This document shows positions 35,263 to 46,292 of a stretch of DNA of 64,000 bases, in pieces. The notes under the pieces are model-generated. The model was not told the origin of the DNA. It searched no databases and saw only the letters and a program-made list of their open reading frames with translations. The stretch is from contig NW_025932656.1 in the NCBI RefSeq assembly GCF_000764305.2, positions 1 to 64,000 on the forward strand, read 5' to 3'. Position numbers and translations under genes: made by a program. This stretch comes from Hyalella azteca (taxonomy: Eukaryota; Arthropoda; Malacostraca; Amphipoda; Hyalellidae). Within the stretch, counting starts at the first letter, position 1; every line of letters starts with the position of its first letter.

Positions 35263-36516
35263 AGGGTAACACGGGGCAAAGGGACCACTGCGGGTAATTG
35301 GCCCATAGCGGATTGCCCGCTAAGTATGGCAGATATTGGTCAGTGCGCTCTGTTTTTCTAAGAGTTTGCGTTGATAAGTTACTCGCAAATTACTGTTTTA
35401 TCCCAGATAAAAGTTTTTTGCTGCTAAATAAAACTCTTTGAGACTACTCTATATAAAGCTTTTGAAATTGCTGTGAATTCTATTTTGAAAGTATTATTTA
35501 TAGGGATAATTTTGAGTTCAAGTTTGGAATATTAGCTTTTGAAATAAAAGGTTGACACGATATAAATTGAAATGATACCTAGTGGGGCAACGGGCCCATG
35601 CGTGTCACGGGGCAAAGCGCCCATGGTGGGCTCAATACCTCTCGGTGAAAGCTTGTGTTATACATCATTAGATTTGCCTCAATGAGCTTTTCAAACCTAT
35701 GACTAGCTTTTTGAATTACAAATTACCTTTCATATTGTATGATTTTTTGATTTGCCGCCCCAAGGCCGCAGATTCTAGTTTCTAGTTATGCATATTTATG
35801 ACCCCTTATCGAGTTATTGACTCTTGCCTTGCCAAAAGTTGATTTCAGCCAACACCAATGAGCCAAAAGTTGATGAGTTTTTATGGTTGGAGGCTGAAAT
35901 CACGATTAAGTACGAATTCCCTGCACATAATATCTGGATTATGAACGAAACTGGAACAAAGTTTTTTCTGATCAAATGAATATATTTTTTATAGTCAAGG
36001 ATAAATTTTTTAGTGTCAAGGTTGAATTTTATATGGAATGGATATATCATTCAGATCAAGGATATATGTTTTTATGTCGAGCAAATATTTTTTTCACGTC
36101 AGTGATAGATTTTTTAAGCCAATAATATTTTTTTCAACTTAAGGATATGATTTTTAAAGTTATTAATAAGTGAACGAATGTGATATTTTTATTTTATTTT
36201 TCCTAATTGAACTGTAAAATGTTTTATCATTTTTAAACAAAAAATATGCAATTGTGGTAAAGGGACCAAGGGTGGGCGCCTTGCCACAAGCCCATGGACC
36301 CATTGCCCCAGGGGTGGGGCAATGGGCCCATTTTCACACTTTTCACAAAATAGTGTTTCATTAAAAATTTAATAACTCTATAGGCGTCTAATACACATCA
36401 TACATTCCTAGTTTGTTGTACCTTTAAACATAACAAAGAACTACCTCGTATCAATTAAAACTCCATCAAAAATTTAGTTCAAAAAGGGGGGGGGGATCGC
36501 TGCCCCATGTTATCCT
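35263..36516. mobile_element. Putative DNA transposon with GGGGCAA motifs
   Basis: The left end AGGGTAACACGGGGCAAAGG and the right end (inverse AGGATAACATGGGGCAGCG) form about 24-bp imperfect inverted repeats, 1254 bp apart. GGGGCAA/GGGCCCAT motifs recur internally near 35580-35630 and 36250-36330. No transposase frame is recognisable, so it would be non-autonomous. Superfamily not assigned. Confidence 0.55.
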
Positions 36517-36840
36517 AATGCTAGTTAAATTATTCGTGGAAGGTATGAAATGCTAAAATCTTAAGTATTTGAGACTTCATTATATCCAACTTAAAGTTTT
36601 CAACAATACCGGTGAAACAATTTATATGCAAGATATAGTCAAAGCTTTATAAGCACCCCGAGTAATATTATGGCGTAACAACTCAAAAGAAAATGCATGA
36701 CATCGATTTGATGCATAAAATTAAATATACGTTGAAATTCCTACAAGGCTCTTCACAACATAGCTCTTTGAACATGTCTCGTCATGTTGATGCATGATCG
36801 GATAGCATTTTACATGTTTCATTGTGACAGTTACATTATA

Positions 36841-37285
36841 CAGAGTCCGCCATATATATGGCAACGGATGTTTGCTATATAAAAATAAATTGGTTTCTAG
36901 GAGACTTTTCTTTTATTATGAAGCATAATATCATCTATTAATTCATCTATTTTATATTGCAGAAGTCTAAGGTGTCTAAATTTACTATTACTTATGGCAG
37001 TAGATAGAAATGCAATTGTAACCCTTGGTAAAGGTGGTAAAAAAATAAGAAAGAAGGTGGTATAAAAAATAAAATGAAAAAGGTGGTAACAAAATTCAAG
37101 GAAACTGGTGAAACATGCAATCGGCCTGGTCAAGGAAGGAAACGAAGTGTCCGAACAAAACAATTGTCTGAGAATTGTTTAGGTAATTCTTGGCTACTAG
37201 CTCATCCAATAAAAAAACAATGCCCCTGATTGTTTCATTGAGAAATAACAAAAAACATGCGTTGCCATAAATATGGCGGACCCTG
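36841..37285 (+). mobile_element. Deleted Tc1/mariner derivative, 445 bp
   Basis: Inverted ends CAGAGTCCGCCATATATATG and its near-complement (37258-37285) lie between TA dinucleotides. Inside, the plus strand encodes part of a transposase amino-terminal region (KFKETGETCNRPGQGRKRSV, about 37090-37150). The catalytic region is missing. Confidence 0.8.
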
Positions 37286-37287
37286 TA

Positions 37288-37945
37288 CAGGGTGGGGGCA
37301 GAACCGATTGAGCAGTTTTGAGGCGAAATAAAAGAGTAATGGAGGCACATTAAGATGAAAGTTAATTTCCCTCGTGGTTTGCATAAAACCCCACTTAGAA
37401 AACTTATGTTTGAAAACAATATCAGGAAGATGGTGGTCGTTAACTGCAACACGCTGTTGGAGTCGTTCTCGGAAGTTTCCTACAGCACGTTCACACATAT
37501 GGTATGGCCATATGAACGGTACACATAAAAATGGCCATAACCTCTGCTGCAATAATCCGCTCCCTTAGCTGTGGTAGGGTGTGAGGGCGACTTCTGAACA
37601 TCCTTTCTTATAGTTGTCAAAAAAGAAAGAAATTGCAAATGCTCAAATCAGGTGACCTCGTAGGCCACTGTAAATCACCCTTCATAGTCTGGGAACATGC
37701 GTTTCAAAACATTGAGTGACATTCGGGCTGTGTGAGCTGTAGCCCCATCCTGCTGGGACCACACGTCTCCTAATGCTTCATTTTCAACAATGTTTTCCAT
37801 CCTGGGATGAAGAAATTTTGCAACATTGCAGCATAGCGATCGGAATTCACTGTCACGGTTAATCCCTCCTCCGAGAACGACTCCAACAGTGTGTTGTAGC
37901 TAGCGGCCACCGTCTTCCTGATATTGTTATCAAAACATAAGTATT
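37288..37945 (-). pseudogene. Second mariner-type transposase relic
   Basis: The left end CAGGGTGGGGGCAG abuts the neighbouring element through a shared TA (37286-37287). The minus strand reads, with frameshifts, QQDGATAHTA, then DLQWPTRSPDLS.CNFFLF and a carboxy-terminal tail. The last 70 bp (about 37868-37945) are an inverted copy of 37403-37470, so the amino half was replaced by a foldback. No right TIR was found. Confidence 0.7.
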
Positions 37946-40900
37946 CTAAATGGCATGTTATCCTATTAAAATTAGCTGCATTAATTAGACATAGATATAC
38001 TATTTGCGATGCTATCTTTTCTCTTACCTTTTATTTTTCCCCTGTAAGAAACATTCGACCATAGCAAGATTAGGACCCGAGATCGTTTCAGACTGCGCGA
38101 CGCCTTTGCCAACTTGACCGCAGTAGCACGCATGCATTGGAAATTAAAATAAGCTGTTATACTCGTAAAACTCATGAATGCATATTGATCACTAACATAA
38201 ACCAGTAGAGCGATAATAATTTTTAAACTGTAAAAGATCGTTGCATCAAATGCATCAAATATCACAGATTCTGCTATGGAAAGTTATCAAGGTACAAATC
38301 TGCTCAATCTCATAAGTGTCATTATTCCTGCAAATGTTGCCTTACTGCGGGCCGTAAATTGGTGAGGCGGTGAATTTGGGTCTGAAGGTAGCAATGCTCC
38401 CGGACACAGCTATGTGGCGACAATGAACGTTTCTGAATTCAAAGATAATATAATCAGAGAACTGAATGGAAACGCAGTAATTTAAATCTTATTTGTTGCT
38501 GGAATAAGCCAGCACAATGCATAATATTTTTAAGATTCACCACTAAAGGGCTTTACATCATAACAAATTAATTTAACAAGCTAATTGGTGATAGTACCTA
38601 ATAATTAAAATGAGCAAATTTTCTTATGAATACCATATAAATCAGACATCGTAAAGACGCCTGATTTATATGCAATTTTATTTCCACATATATTGCCTGT
38701 TATATGCTACATTTATATGCCATTGCAATCACTGGAGATGGTTTAAATCTAGTATTGAACATTTGAACGCCTTTTAAAATTAATAAATTGTACGTAAAAA
38801 TTTAGCATGGCAGGGACCCTTTAGATCTGAAACTTCAATCGGAGCCGATGTGGTCAAAGTTACGTGTCACGATCGGAAAAATTGATTCAAATCGCACCCA
38901 ATAACGAATTAAGCAAATTTTGTTAAACGATATTATGACGATTCGTAAGAAGCCAACTCAGTGATGCAGGCTAATGAAGGGAAAGAAAATCCCGAGGTAT
39001 AATATTTTAATTTGTCTCGGTTCATTTAAAAGAAGAAAATTAACTAATTTCATCAGCGCCTTCTTTTAATCTTTTAACCAGGTCTACCTGAACTATTGAT
39101 TTTGCTGTTAAACCGAGTAATTTTTTACGATTTCGAATTTGAAATGCATGATTTAATATAATTTGGTCATTTTTAGTGTTTATAATAAATTTATTGCAAT
39201 TTATTTTTATTTCTGATATATTAACTGACCATTCTAAAAGTTGAGACGGTCGCGGCCGTTCTTCACACAGAACATAGCGCACATGCGAGGCTAGGCAGAG
39301 GTACGACATGCGAGGCTAGGCAGAGGTATGGTGATGTTACAGCCGCAGCTCGGGGTACACTTGCTGGTGCAGGACGAGCTCTGGGCAACTCGGTCCCACA
39401 TCACCGCTTGCGTTGTACCAAGAAACACAGTCAGAATTGTACGCTTTATTTTCATAACAAATGCTGAGTTTCCATCGAAGAAAAATTGATCCACGAGATA
39501 ATCGTGTTTTTTCGGGTGGTTTTTAACGTTAACAATTCAAGGATGAATATCCTAGCTGAATAATTTCATACTGTGAAATCTGAATGAACTATACAGCTTT
39601 TCTCCCACTACGACGATGAATATTAGAGATTATTTATTAGGTTATTTTAATGTTCATTATAATTAAATTGCCAATAACATCATAAATCTACCAGGTATCT
39701 GCAAGTACCTATATTATACTCCGATTCTCATATCAAATTTTAATTTCGTAGAAAGTATTTCCATAATAATATTAATCATTCATTTAATGAATTTCGTTTG
39801 CTTTTAATAAAATTAAAACTTCATTTACTCAATGTGCAAGAATTGTAGTTCTGATTTATTGTTAACTATTTTCCGGATCAGATACTTTTTAATGAAATAT
39901 TTTGTGTAAATAAATTTTAGGATAAATCAGACCAGGCTAAATTCCAGCTATATTTATATATGTTTATAGCAGATTTAACATAATATTCAAAGCCAAAATC
40001 AACAAAACAAATTAATGAACAATGCTTGGCGAGTGCTTGCTGAGCACAACAGTTGCACTCTTCTGAGGAAGTCAAGAGCTGAGGTCTATGTAACATAGTC
40101 TACGAAAACTAAGTTAAAACCCTGCCTTAAAGTTATGATGCCTCTCTACAGCACAACATGTAACCTGATGAAACGTAAATAAAGCTAAACTCACCAAATA
40201 AAAATCCCCAACCCAAATGTCATTGAGGTATTGAAGTTGAAATTCTTTTAACATGAACAGTGAGATTAACTTCGGCTTTGCCGAGGGAAATTTGCTCTTC
40301 TTCGGATTGGTTGCTAATTCCTGTTCGATAAAAGCGAACGACGACATTGGTAGTGAACACAACGCCCGTTGCCAGACTACAGTGAACCTCTTATTGGCAT
40401 GCAGCTGTAGACATCTTCGGTCACGCACTCCATCGCCGCGTCTACTCAACTAATATACGATGTGTCCTTTTCCTCACGCTGACTTCAACACGCACACGCT
40501 GATATGAATTAAAATTTTTATCATAGTAGATCGCTGTATTTTTCCAACGTATAAGTTCAGATCTCAATCAAGGTATACACGATGAGTTAAATAAGCACGC
40601 GAGAGTTGAGTCCATTCAGCGAATGTCCTCGAATTTTAAGCAACAAGGTGAATCAAGATGCTTATCACAAATTTTATCAACACAATTTCACTGAGCCTTA
40701 ACAAGGGAAACCTTCGCATTTAGATCAATCCATGATCCCTTGATAATTTTTTCCAAACGCATTCCTTCCATGCATCTTCATTGAGCTCTTGTTCAGGTAT
40801 TGCTATATATCACATCTTTGATCGCATAAACGATACGTATAAATAAAATTAACTTGATAATTTCAATTTTAGATCCAAATTCACAGGTACCTGCGTGCAT

Positions 40901-42087
40901 ATAGCCAGAAAAAGTTTCGTTTTCAATCAACGGTAATTCTAGTCTTACTCCAGCTCGGCACTGGGCGACCATAACGAAACTTCTTCAATGCAATGAATAT
41001 TTTAGCTCCTGGCTGATTGGGGCAACTGGAACCACAGGATAGTTCAGGGTATTGAGAATAAAGGCCATGGACACTGGAACGAATACTGAATTGAAATTTA
41101 AATTTTTATTCATCAAACTCGACGTGACTTGACGCACACAATTTTAAAGGTATGTAATTTTTAACAATTTTGTCGTCTTCCAAATATTTAGAATACAAAT
41201 AAAAATTCATTTTGAATGCCCACTTAGATAGAATTCGGCTTATTCCATAAGCCTTAGTAGATAATTTTTCAGTTTTCAGCGATGAAATTAGAATTTAATA
41301 GGTTGCCTATAATAATTTTCAAGATTACGCGCTCTTTAGCCACGCGTTGCCGCGATCGAAAATTCCTGCAATTTTATAATCCTTTTATCCCGAGTTTTAT
41401 TCGCAGGAATATAATTTTAAAATCGATTAAAATTAGAGAAAAGCATTTTTATACCAACATTTACATAGCATTCACATTTTACTCTAATAACCTAGTGCGA
41501 ACAAAACCTTATTTTTCTTCCAAGGTTATTTATGTATAACGATCAAAATATCAAAATTGAATTTTAGCCTGAATCCTTTCCTTCCAGTTCCTTAATGGTG
41601 CATTAGTCTCACCCTGAGAAAATTCTAGGCAATAGTCTTAGTAGAATAGTAATCTATTCTAGGCAATATCCTGACACGAGAAGTATCCTAGATACTACCT
41701 ACTGTAGATTTGAAATTTTATCGTATCTGAAAGGCGGAATCAAAGGGACCTCAAAAATCGGAGTATGTGTTGTAAAATGTGAAGTTAATAATTATGTTCC
41801 TAAATATATATAATATATAATCATTTAGAGCTTTGCATAATGACTATTTATAAGATGTCGGAACGGATCTCCACTGTAAATATCCCCGCGGGATTTATGT
41901 ACGTTAATGATGATGTTGTTATGATTGTCATACCGCATAATAATTATTTGTTTAATTGAATCTGTATTTATCTTTGCCACTCTGTTGTAGCAAAGATATG
42001 CAAGCAAATTTAGTATTAATAAGGTGCATAGTTATTAAAACAATTAGTTACTGGGTACTCAAAATGATATACTGGCACATTTAGAAA
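37946..42087. other. Intergenic stretch, no confident gene
   Basis: Only short frames without domain support are present, except the candidate secreted peptide at 39291-39455 (minus). Small structures: a hairpin at about 38635-38672 (ATAAATCAG stem) and a 25-bp doublet at 39284-39328. Confidence 0.45.
39291..39455 (-). CDS. Candidate small secreted cysteine-rich peptide (uncertain)
   Basis: From an ATG at about 39455 on the minus strand the frame starts MKIKRTILTVFLGTTQAV, like a signal peptide. It then gives a cysteine-rich stretch (SSSCTSKCTPSCGCNIT) and runs into a 25-bp direct duplication that carries the stop. A possible acceptor (AACTCAG) lies just upstream of the ATG. No family is recognised, and the frame could be chance. 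Confidence 0.25.
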   Translation of the reverse strand: MKIKRTILTVFLGTTQAVMWDRVAQSSSCTSKCTPSCGCNITIPLPSLACRTSA

Positions 42088-42216
42088 AATATAACTCAGT
42101 ACTCACTGCAGAGTGTGACAGAGAGCGACGAAAACATGAAGTCACGGACGGACAGACAGACGGACATGGCGAGCACAATAGTGCATTTTTTTCATAAATA
42201 AGAAAATGCGCTAAAA
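42088..42216 (+). repeat. Dispersed repeat with (GGAC)n core, copy 2
   Basis: It aligns with 31733-31893, with a shorter GGAC run. As at 31.7 kb it precedes the long duplication, here by 2.5 kb instead of 0.3 kb. Confidence 0.75.
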
Positions 42217-44699
42217 ATACTTTTAAAATTAATGAAATTTATACTTGCGAACGCTACACTTTGCCTCTTTGTTTTAGGTAGCTTGGATTCCACTGTAGTA
42301 GGACTGCTTGCAACAATATTTATTGTGATCTCTTCTTATATTGTGTTGGGATTTAAACCACAGTTCTAAGAGACTAATCAAAAATCTAAAATAAATTATC
42401 TAAAATTTGTTATCTAAAATAAACCGCACGCTTCGCTCACGGAAAATGATTTTGTTCAGTGACCATTTCAATGCTACACGTGACACAACCGTGTGATCTT
42501 TCGTAGGCAATTTCAAATAATTTCCATTTCACTTGAGGTTACCATACCAGCTATAAGATGAAGGGATTGGAAAATGGACATATGAAAACAAATAAGAATA
42601 AAGTAAATATCTGCACAAAAACCTATCTATTTACAATTTCGAGGGGATATAACTGTCGATGGAGCTGGACTCCAAAACGTTTTCCTTCATAAGAAAGGGA
42701 AAATTTTTTGCTGTTTTCTTTGATTATAATATTTGATAGACTTGTGATCTAAGCAATCAAGTTTTCTTAATAAAAATATATTCAATTGTTTTCCTATTCA
42801 AATCGATTAAACTCTTGTTCAGTCTCACTTTTGGACTACACTTTGGAGCCCATGTCTGTGTTGGATCACAAAGCAATGACAAGGTAGAAGGCGTGGGTAA
42901 ACGACTTCACGGCAAACGTCGTAACCCAATCAAAATCAGGAATTTACCTAACCAACTTGTAGAATAATATATTGTACCGCGTTACCATGCGGATTTAAAA
43001 CATGAAGAAACATTTTGAATTTTGGGAAGAGTAATTGGGGAGCCGCCTTTCCAAGAGTACCTGCAAGCACACATGTTTTAGTTATACTTGCTTGTATCAT
43101 CGTACAAGCAACTTGTTTTATATGTTATAAACTTTAGCCCCCCGCGCGCGAGCTAAAGGTATCAGAACCATCAACTTGAAGGGCGAGACGACCAGGCTAC
43201 GCCAGCGGTCATCCATTCTGTACACGCTGGTCTCCTACAGCCCGCTCTGTACACGCTGGTCTCCTACAGCCCGCTCTGTACACGCTGGTCTCCTACAGCC
43301 CGCTCTGTACACGCTGGTCTCCTACAGCCCACGAACGTGAGCTAATTACCTCGCGTACAAATGTGATGATATCCATCAAACGCCATCACAGAAACGCATC
43401 ACCGATACCGTTGGTGCAATTTGGAGGAGAAATGACTGCATCGAGTCAAAATTAATTCTGGACTGAGCCCTCTAATTAAAATTATATTTACTGGAGCTTT
43501 TATAATATTGGGCAGCGTTTTCCCTTGCATGCGTGTGTGAATGTGCAGGAGCAACGCCTCTGGGTTAAAGAGTAAAAACATAGTTGCCACGGAATATCTG
43601 AAGCTTGGCAAGAAAAATTTTAAAAACATCTACAGGATAGAAAAACATCCTTCAGATCCCAGCCCTCGGAGGTTAGGGCAAGGGTTGAGGTGAGGGTAGG
43701 GTGGAGCTGGTAATCATGTCACATGATCTCTATAAAGAAGCCTATAGAAATTGAGCGTTATAAACGATTGAATAAGATACGCGTAATCCGTGTGTTAATA
43801 TTCCTCTTCCATGTGATGCACTCTTCCTTCGACATAGGTGAATGTAAATTATAGTTTATTTTCTTGTCTTGCACCAAATTATTACTAAATTGCATGTTAC
43901 CCTTCATCCACGCCCCACATTCCATCTCTATAGTAGGCCCCACCCCACGATTTGCTGGAGCTCTAATCGATATCATCCAAGGTAGCTTGATTCTCAAACG
44001 TACATACCAGTTAAAATTGAGGCAGCCTCTCTTTGTTGTTGGTACTCCGATACTTATTGTCAAACTTTCAGTTACTTCAACAGAAGGTTAATTGGAATGA
44101 CCGCGCTAGAAAATTGGAATGACCGCGACTAATTTGAACAAGTCAAGCCAATGGCTATAGCCAATTCCCAACATGATTAAGCCCTGCACGCTGACCAAAA
44201 ATTTCTTTAATTAAAAGCTAAGAAAGTTTTTCAGGTGAGACGAAGTGAACACTAAGAACGACGCGTGCCGTTGAACGCGTTCAGCAGCGTGGTTATATAC
44301 AGGATTAATTCAGACATCGAACGATTTATACCTGAAAAATTTATCTAATGGCACAGCGCTACAAGTGGCTTAGCTGTCTAATAAATATACTAAATAACTT
44401 CGATAACACGACGGAAATCAAACTGCTAGAAGGATTCTATGAATAGAAGCAAATTATCAGAGGTATTAATGCTATAAATAGAACCTGATTTGTAAATTAA
44501 AGGAAAAAATAAAATATATTGTCAGCAATTTAAGGAATCCAAGAAGAAATTTTCTTACGGAAGAATAATTATTTTGTAATATGTAATCTAAAATCAAAGC
44601 ACTCCATACCTGACTAAGATTTTAATTACAATCACAACTACGCTGAGTTCAGCTACATTAACTACTGGACACGGCCTCGATTAATTAATTCTCGGAGTT
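42217..44699. other. Intergenic stretch, no gene recognised
   Basis: Aside from the 29-bp array nothing is seen. Frames at 43399-43629 and 43758-44091 have no domain pattern and overlap on opposite strands. Confidence 0.5.
43217..43332. repeat. 29-bp perfect tandem repeat, 4 copies
   Basis: Units start at 43217, 43246, 43275 and 43304 with no substitutions (core ACACGCTGGTCTCCTACAGC). There are no unique spacers, so it is not a CRISPR-like array. GC content is higher than the surroundings. Confidence 0.93.
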
Positions 44700-45990
44700 A
44701 TCGACCGGCCATACGCGACCAGAAATGCTGTAAACACGCAAACATAAAACAGGCTCGGATATTTAATTTAATAAAAGACATTATTTTATTAAAAGACGTT
44801 TTCGAGTATCCGGACTGCACCGCTATTCTCCCATTATTAGAAGGCTCTCGGTTTTAGTTGAAATTATTCCAGTTTCATATAGTTTGTTCAAGAAGATATG
44901 TTTAATTATGAATGCAATTCTGGCTCATTGATTTATTTTATTTCATTATCAACCTTGAGCAAATTTTACTAATTGTTCCTAGACATGTTGAGTTTGCTTA
45001 AAATTTTTGTGAGTAATCTTCTGAACAATTATTACTGTCTAGCTTTTTGATGCGCGCTTAAACGATCAAATCTGCTGTTCTTTTGTAAAATTAGGATAAA
45101 ATATCTTTTGAACGTCATATTTATTGTCTCTAAGTTTTACACTTTGTTGAACGGTCCTCGGTGGGAAAATAAGATTCAGTACCCACATAATATCGAAGCC
45201 TCGTTCGAATTAGAAAATAGAGTTAGGAAGAGGCAAACTCATTTCATCTCAAAAAATATGTTATAGAAGAAACTTTGAATTTTGTAAAGCTTTGTTTACT
45301 AAGTTTTGTATTTCATTTTCAATCAGCCATTCTCAAATGCTCAACTTAAGGGTCACGATGCCAGTGCTTCATACACAGCACGCAACGCACACACCGAAGA
45401 AAAGGGCGATAGCAGTTACAGACAAGGACATGCTTCCACTTTATTTTCATGACCAGATCCTTGCTTCAGTTCAATTTTATTGTATAAAACAAATTTGCTT
45501 CGAAATCGTATTTAGAATTTAAACATCAAGAACTTACAAACGTAAAAATTAGCTAATCGGTTGAGGTATATTTTCTAAAAGTACGTTCCCTTGTCCAGTT
45601 ACCCAGGACAGCGACACGGTATTTGTTTACGCGTTACCGAGACGACGTCAAATACGGAAGTTGAAGCTCGCCTGCTGATTGGTTGATAAAATTCTACGTG
45701 TGTTGTTAAATATATCAATCTGCTCTGAGGCAGGGCAGTCTGTCGCCGGCCGGGTTTCGGATTGGAAGCTCCATAGTGCCTCCGTAAAGACCGATATTTT
45801 TTTCAGCCGGAGAAGATAAATTTCGTGTTATTTTCTCCTTTTGCTTTATTTTGAATGATAGTGAACAGGTGTGGCACTCAAAGAATTTCATGGAAGGAAT
45901 TTTTTATTTAAAATTGTTTAGGGACATTTCTTGTCATTGTTTCTAAAAGCAAAAATGTTCAAGAGATATTAAACGGATTTGGAGTGTTTT
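44700..45990 (+). repeat. Long direct duplication, downstream copy B
   Basis: Collinear with 32165-33480. The core 45620-45835 is identical to copy A apart from one extra G (GATTGGAAGC against GATTGAAGC). Confidence 0.85.
45620..45868 (+). promoter_or_regulatory. Putative promoter and noncoding first exon of the lectin gene, copy B
   Basis: It has the same TATA-like, initiator-like and inverted CCAAT elements as copy A, with a presumed start near 45737 and a donor AACAG|GTGTGG at 45868/45869. An acceptor-like AACTTCAG ends at 46286, seven bases before the lectin ATG (46293), so this exon could splice onto the lectin coding exon. The TCAGTC at 46284-46289 could alternatively be an initiator of its own. 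Confidence 0.5.
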
Positions 45991-46200
45991 TTTCCTGCAT
46001 GGAATCAAATATTTCCATGCAGGAAAAAACACTCCAAATCCGTTCAAGAGATATTAAACGGATTTGGAAAAAACACTCCAAATCCGTTTAATATCTCTTG
46101 AACATTTTCTAGAAGCAAAAATGTTCAAGAGATATTAAACGGATTTGGAGTGTTTTTTCCTGCATGGAATCAAATATTTTTCCTGCATGGAATCAAATAG
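45953..46200. repeat. Cluster of long hairpins before the lectin gene
   Basis: One palindrome has arms of about 30 bp (AACGGATTTGGAGTGTTTTT and its complement, loop about 10) at 45972-46044. A second has about 26-bp arms (TTCAAGAGATATTAAACGG and complement, loop about 9) at 46043-46102. A third direct copy of the arm follows at 46122-46160, and a 20-bp TTTTCCTGCATGGAATCAAA doublet ends the cluster. The founding segment is also present once, unfolded, at about 33443-33473 in copy A. Confidence 0.85.
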
Positions 46201-46292
46201 GACGGGATGCTAATAACTCTTTTCATCTACCAGCAGATTATTCGAATATTACCTAAAATTAGCAAATAAAAATACATTAACTTCAGTCGATC

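Noticed and set aside
40114..40453. Overlapping frames of 111 codons (minus) and 66 codons (plus)
   Set aside because: They cover the same bases on opposite strands. No signal peptide, domain pattern or credible splice sites; I cannot support either.
43217..43332. Four perfect 29-bp direct repeats looking like a CRISPR array
   Set aside because: Units are directly adjacent with no spacers and the DNA is eukaryotic; it is a minisatellite.
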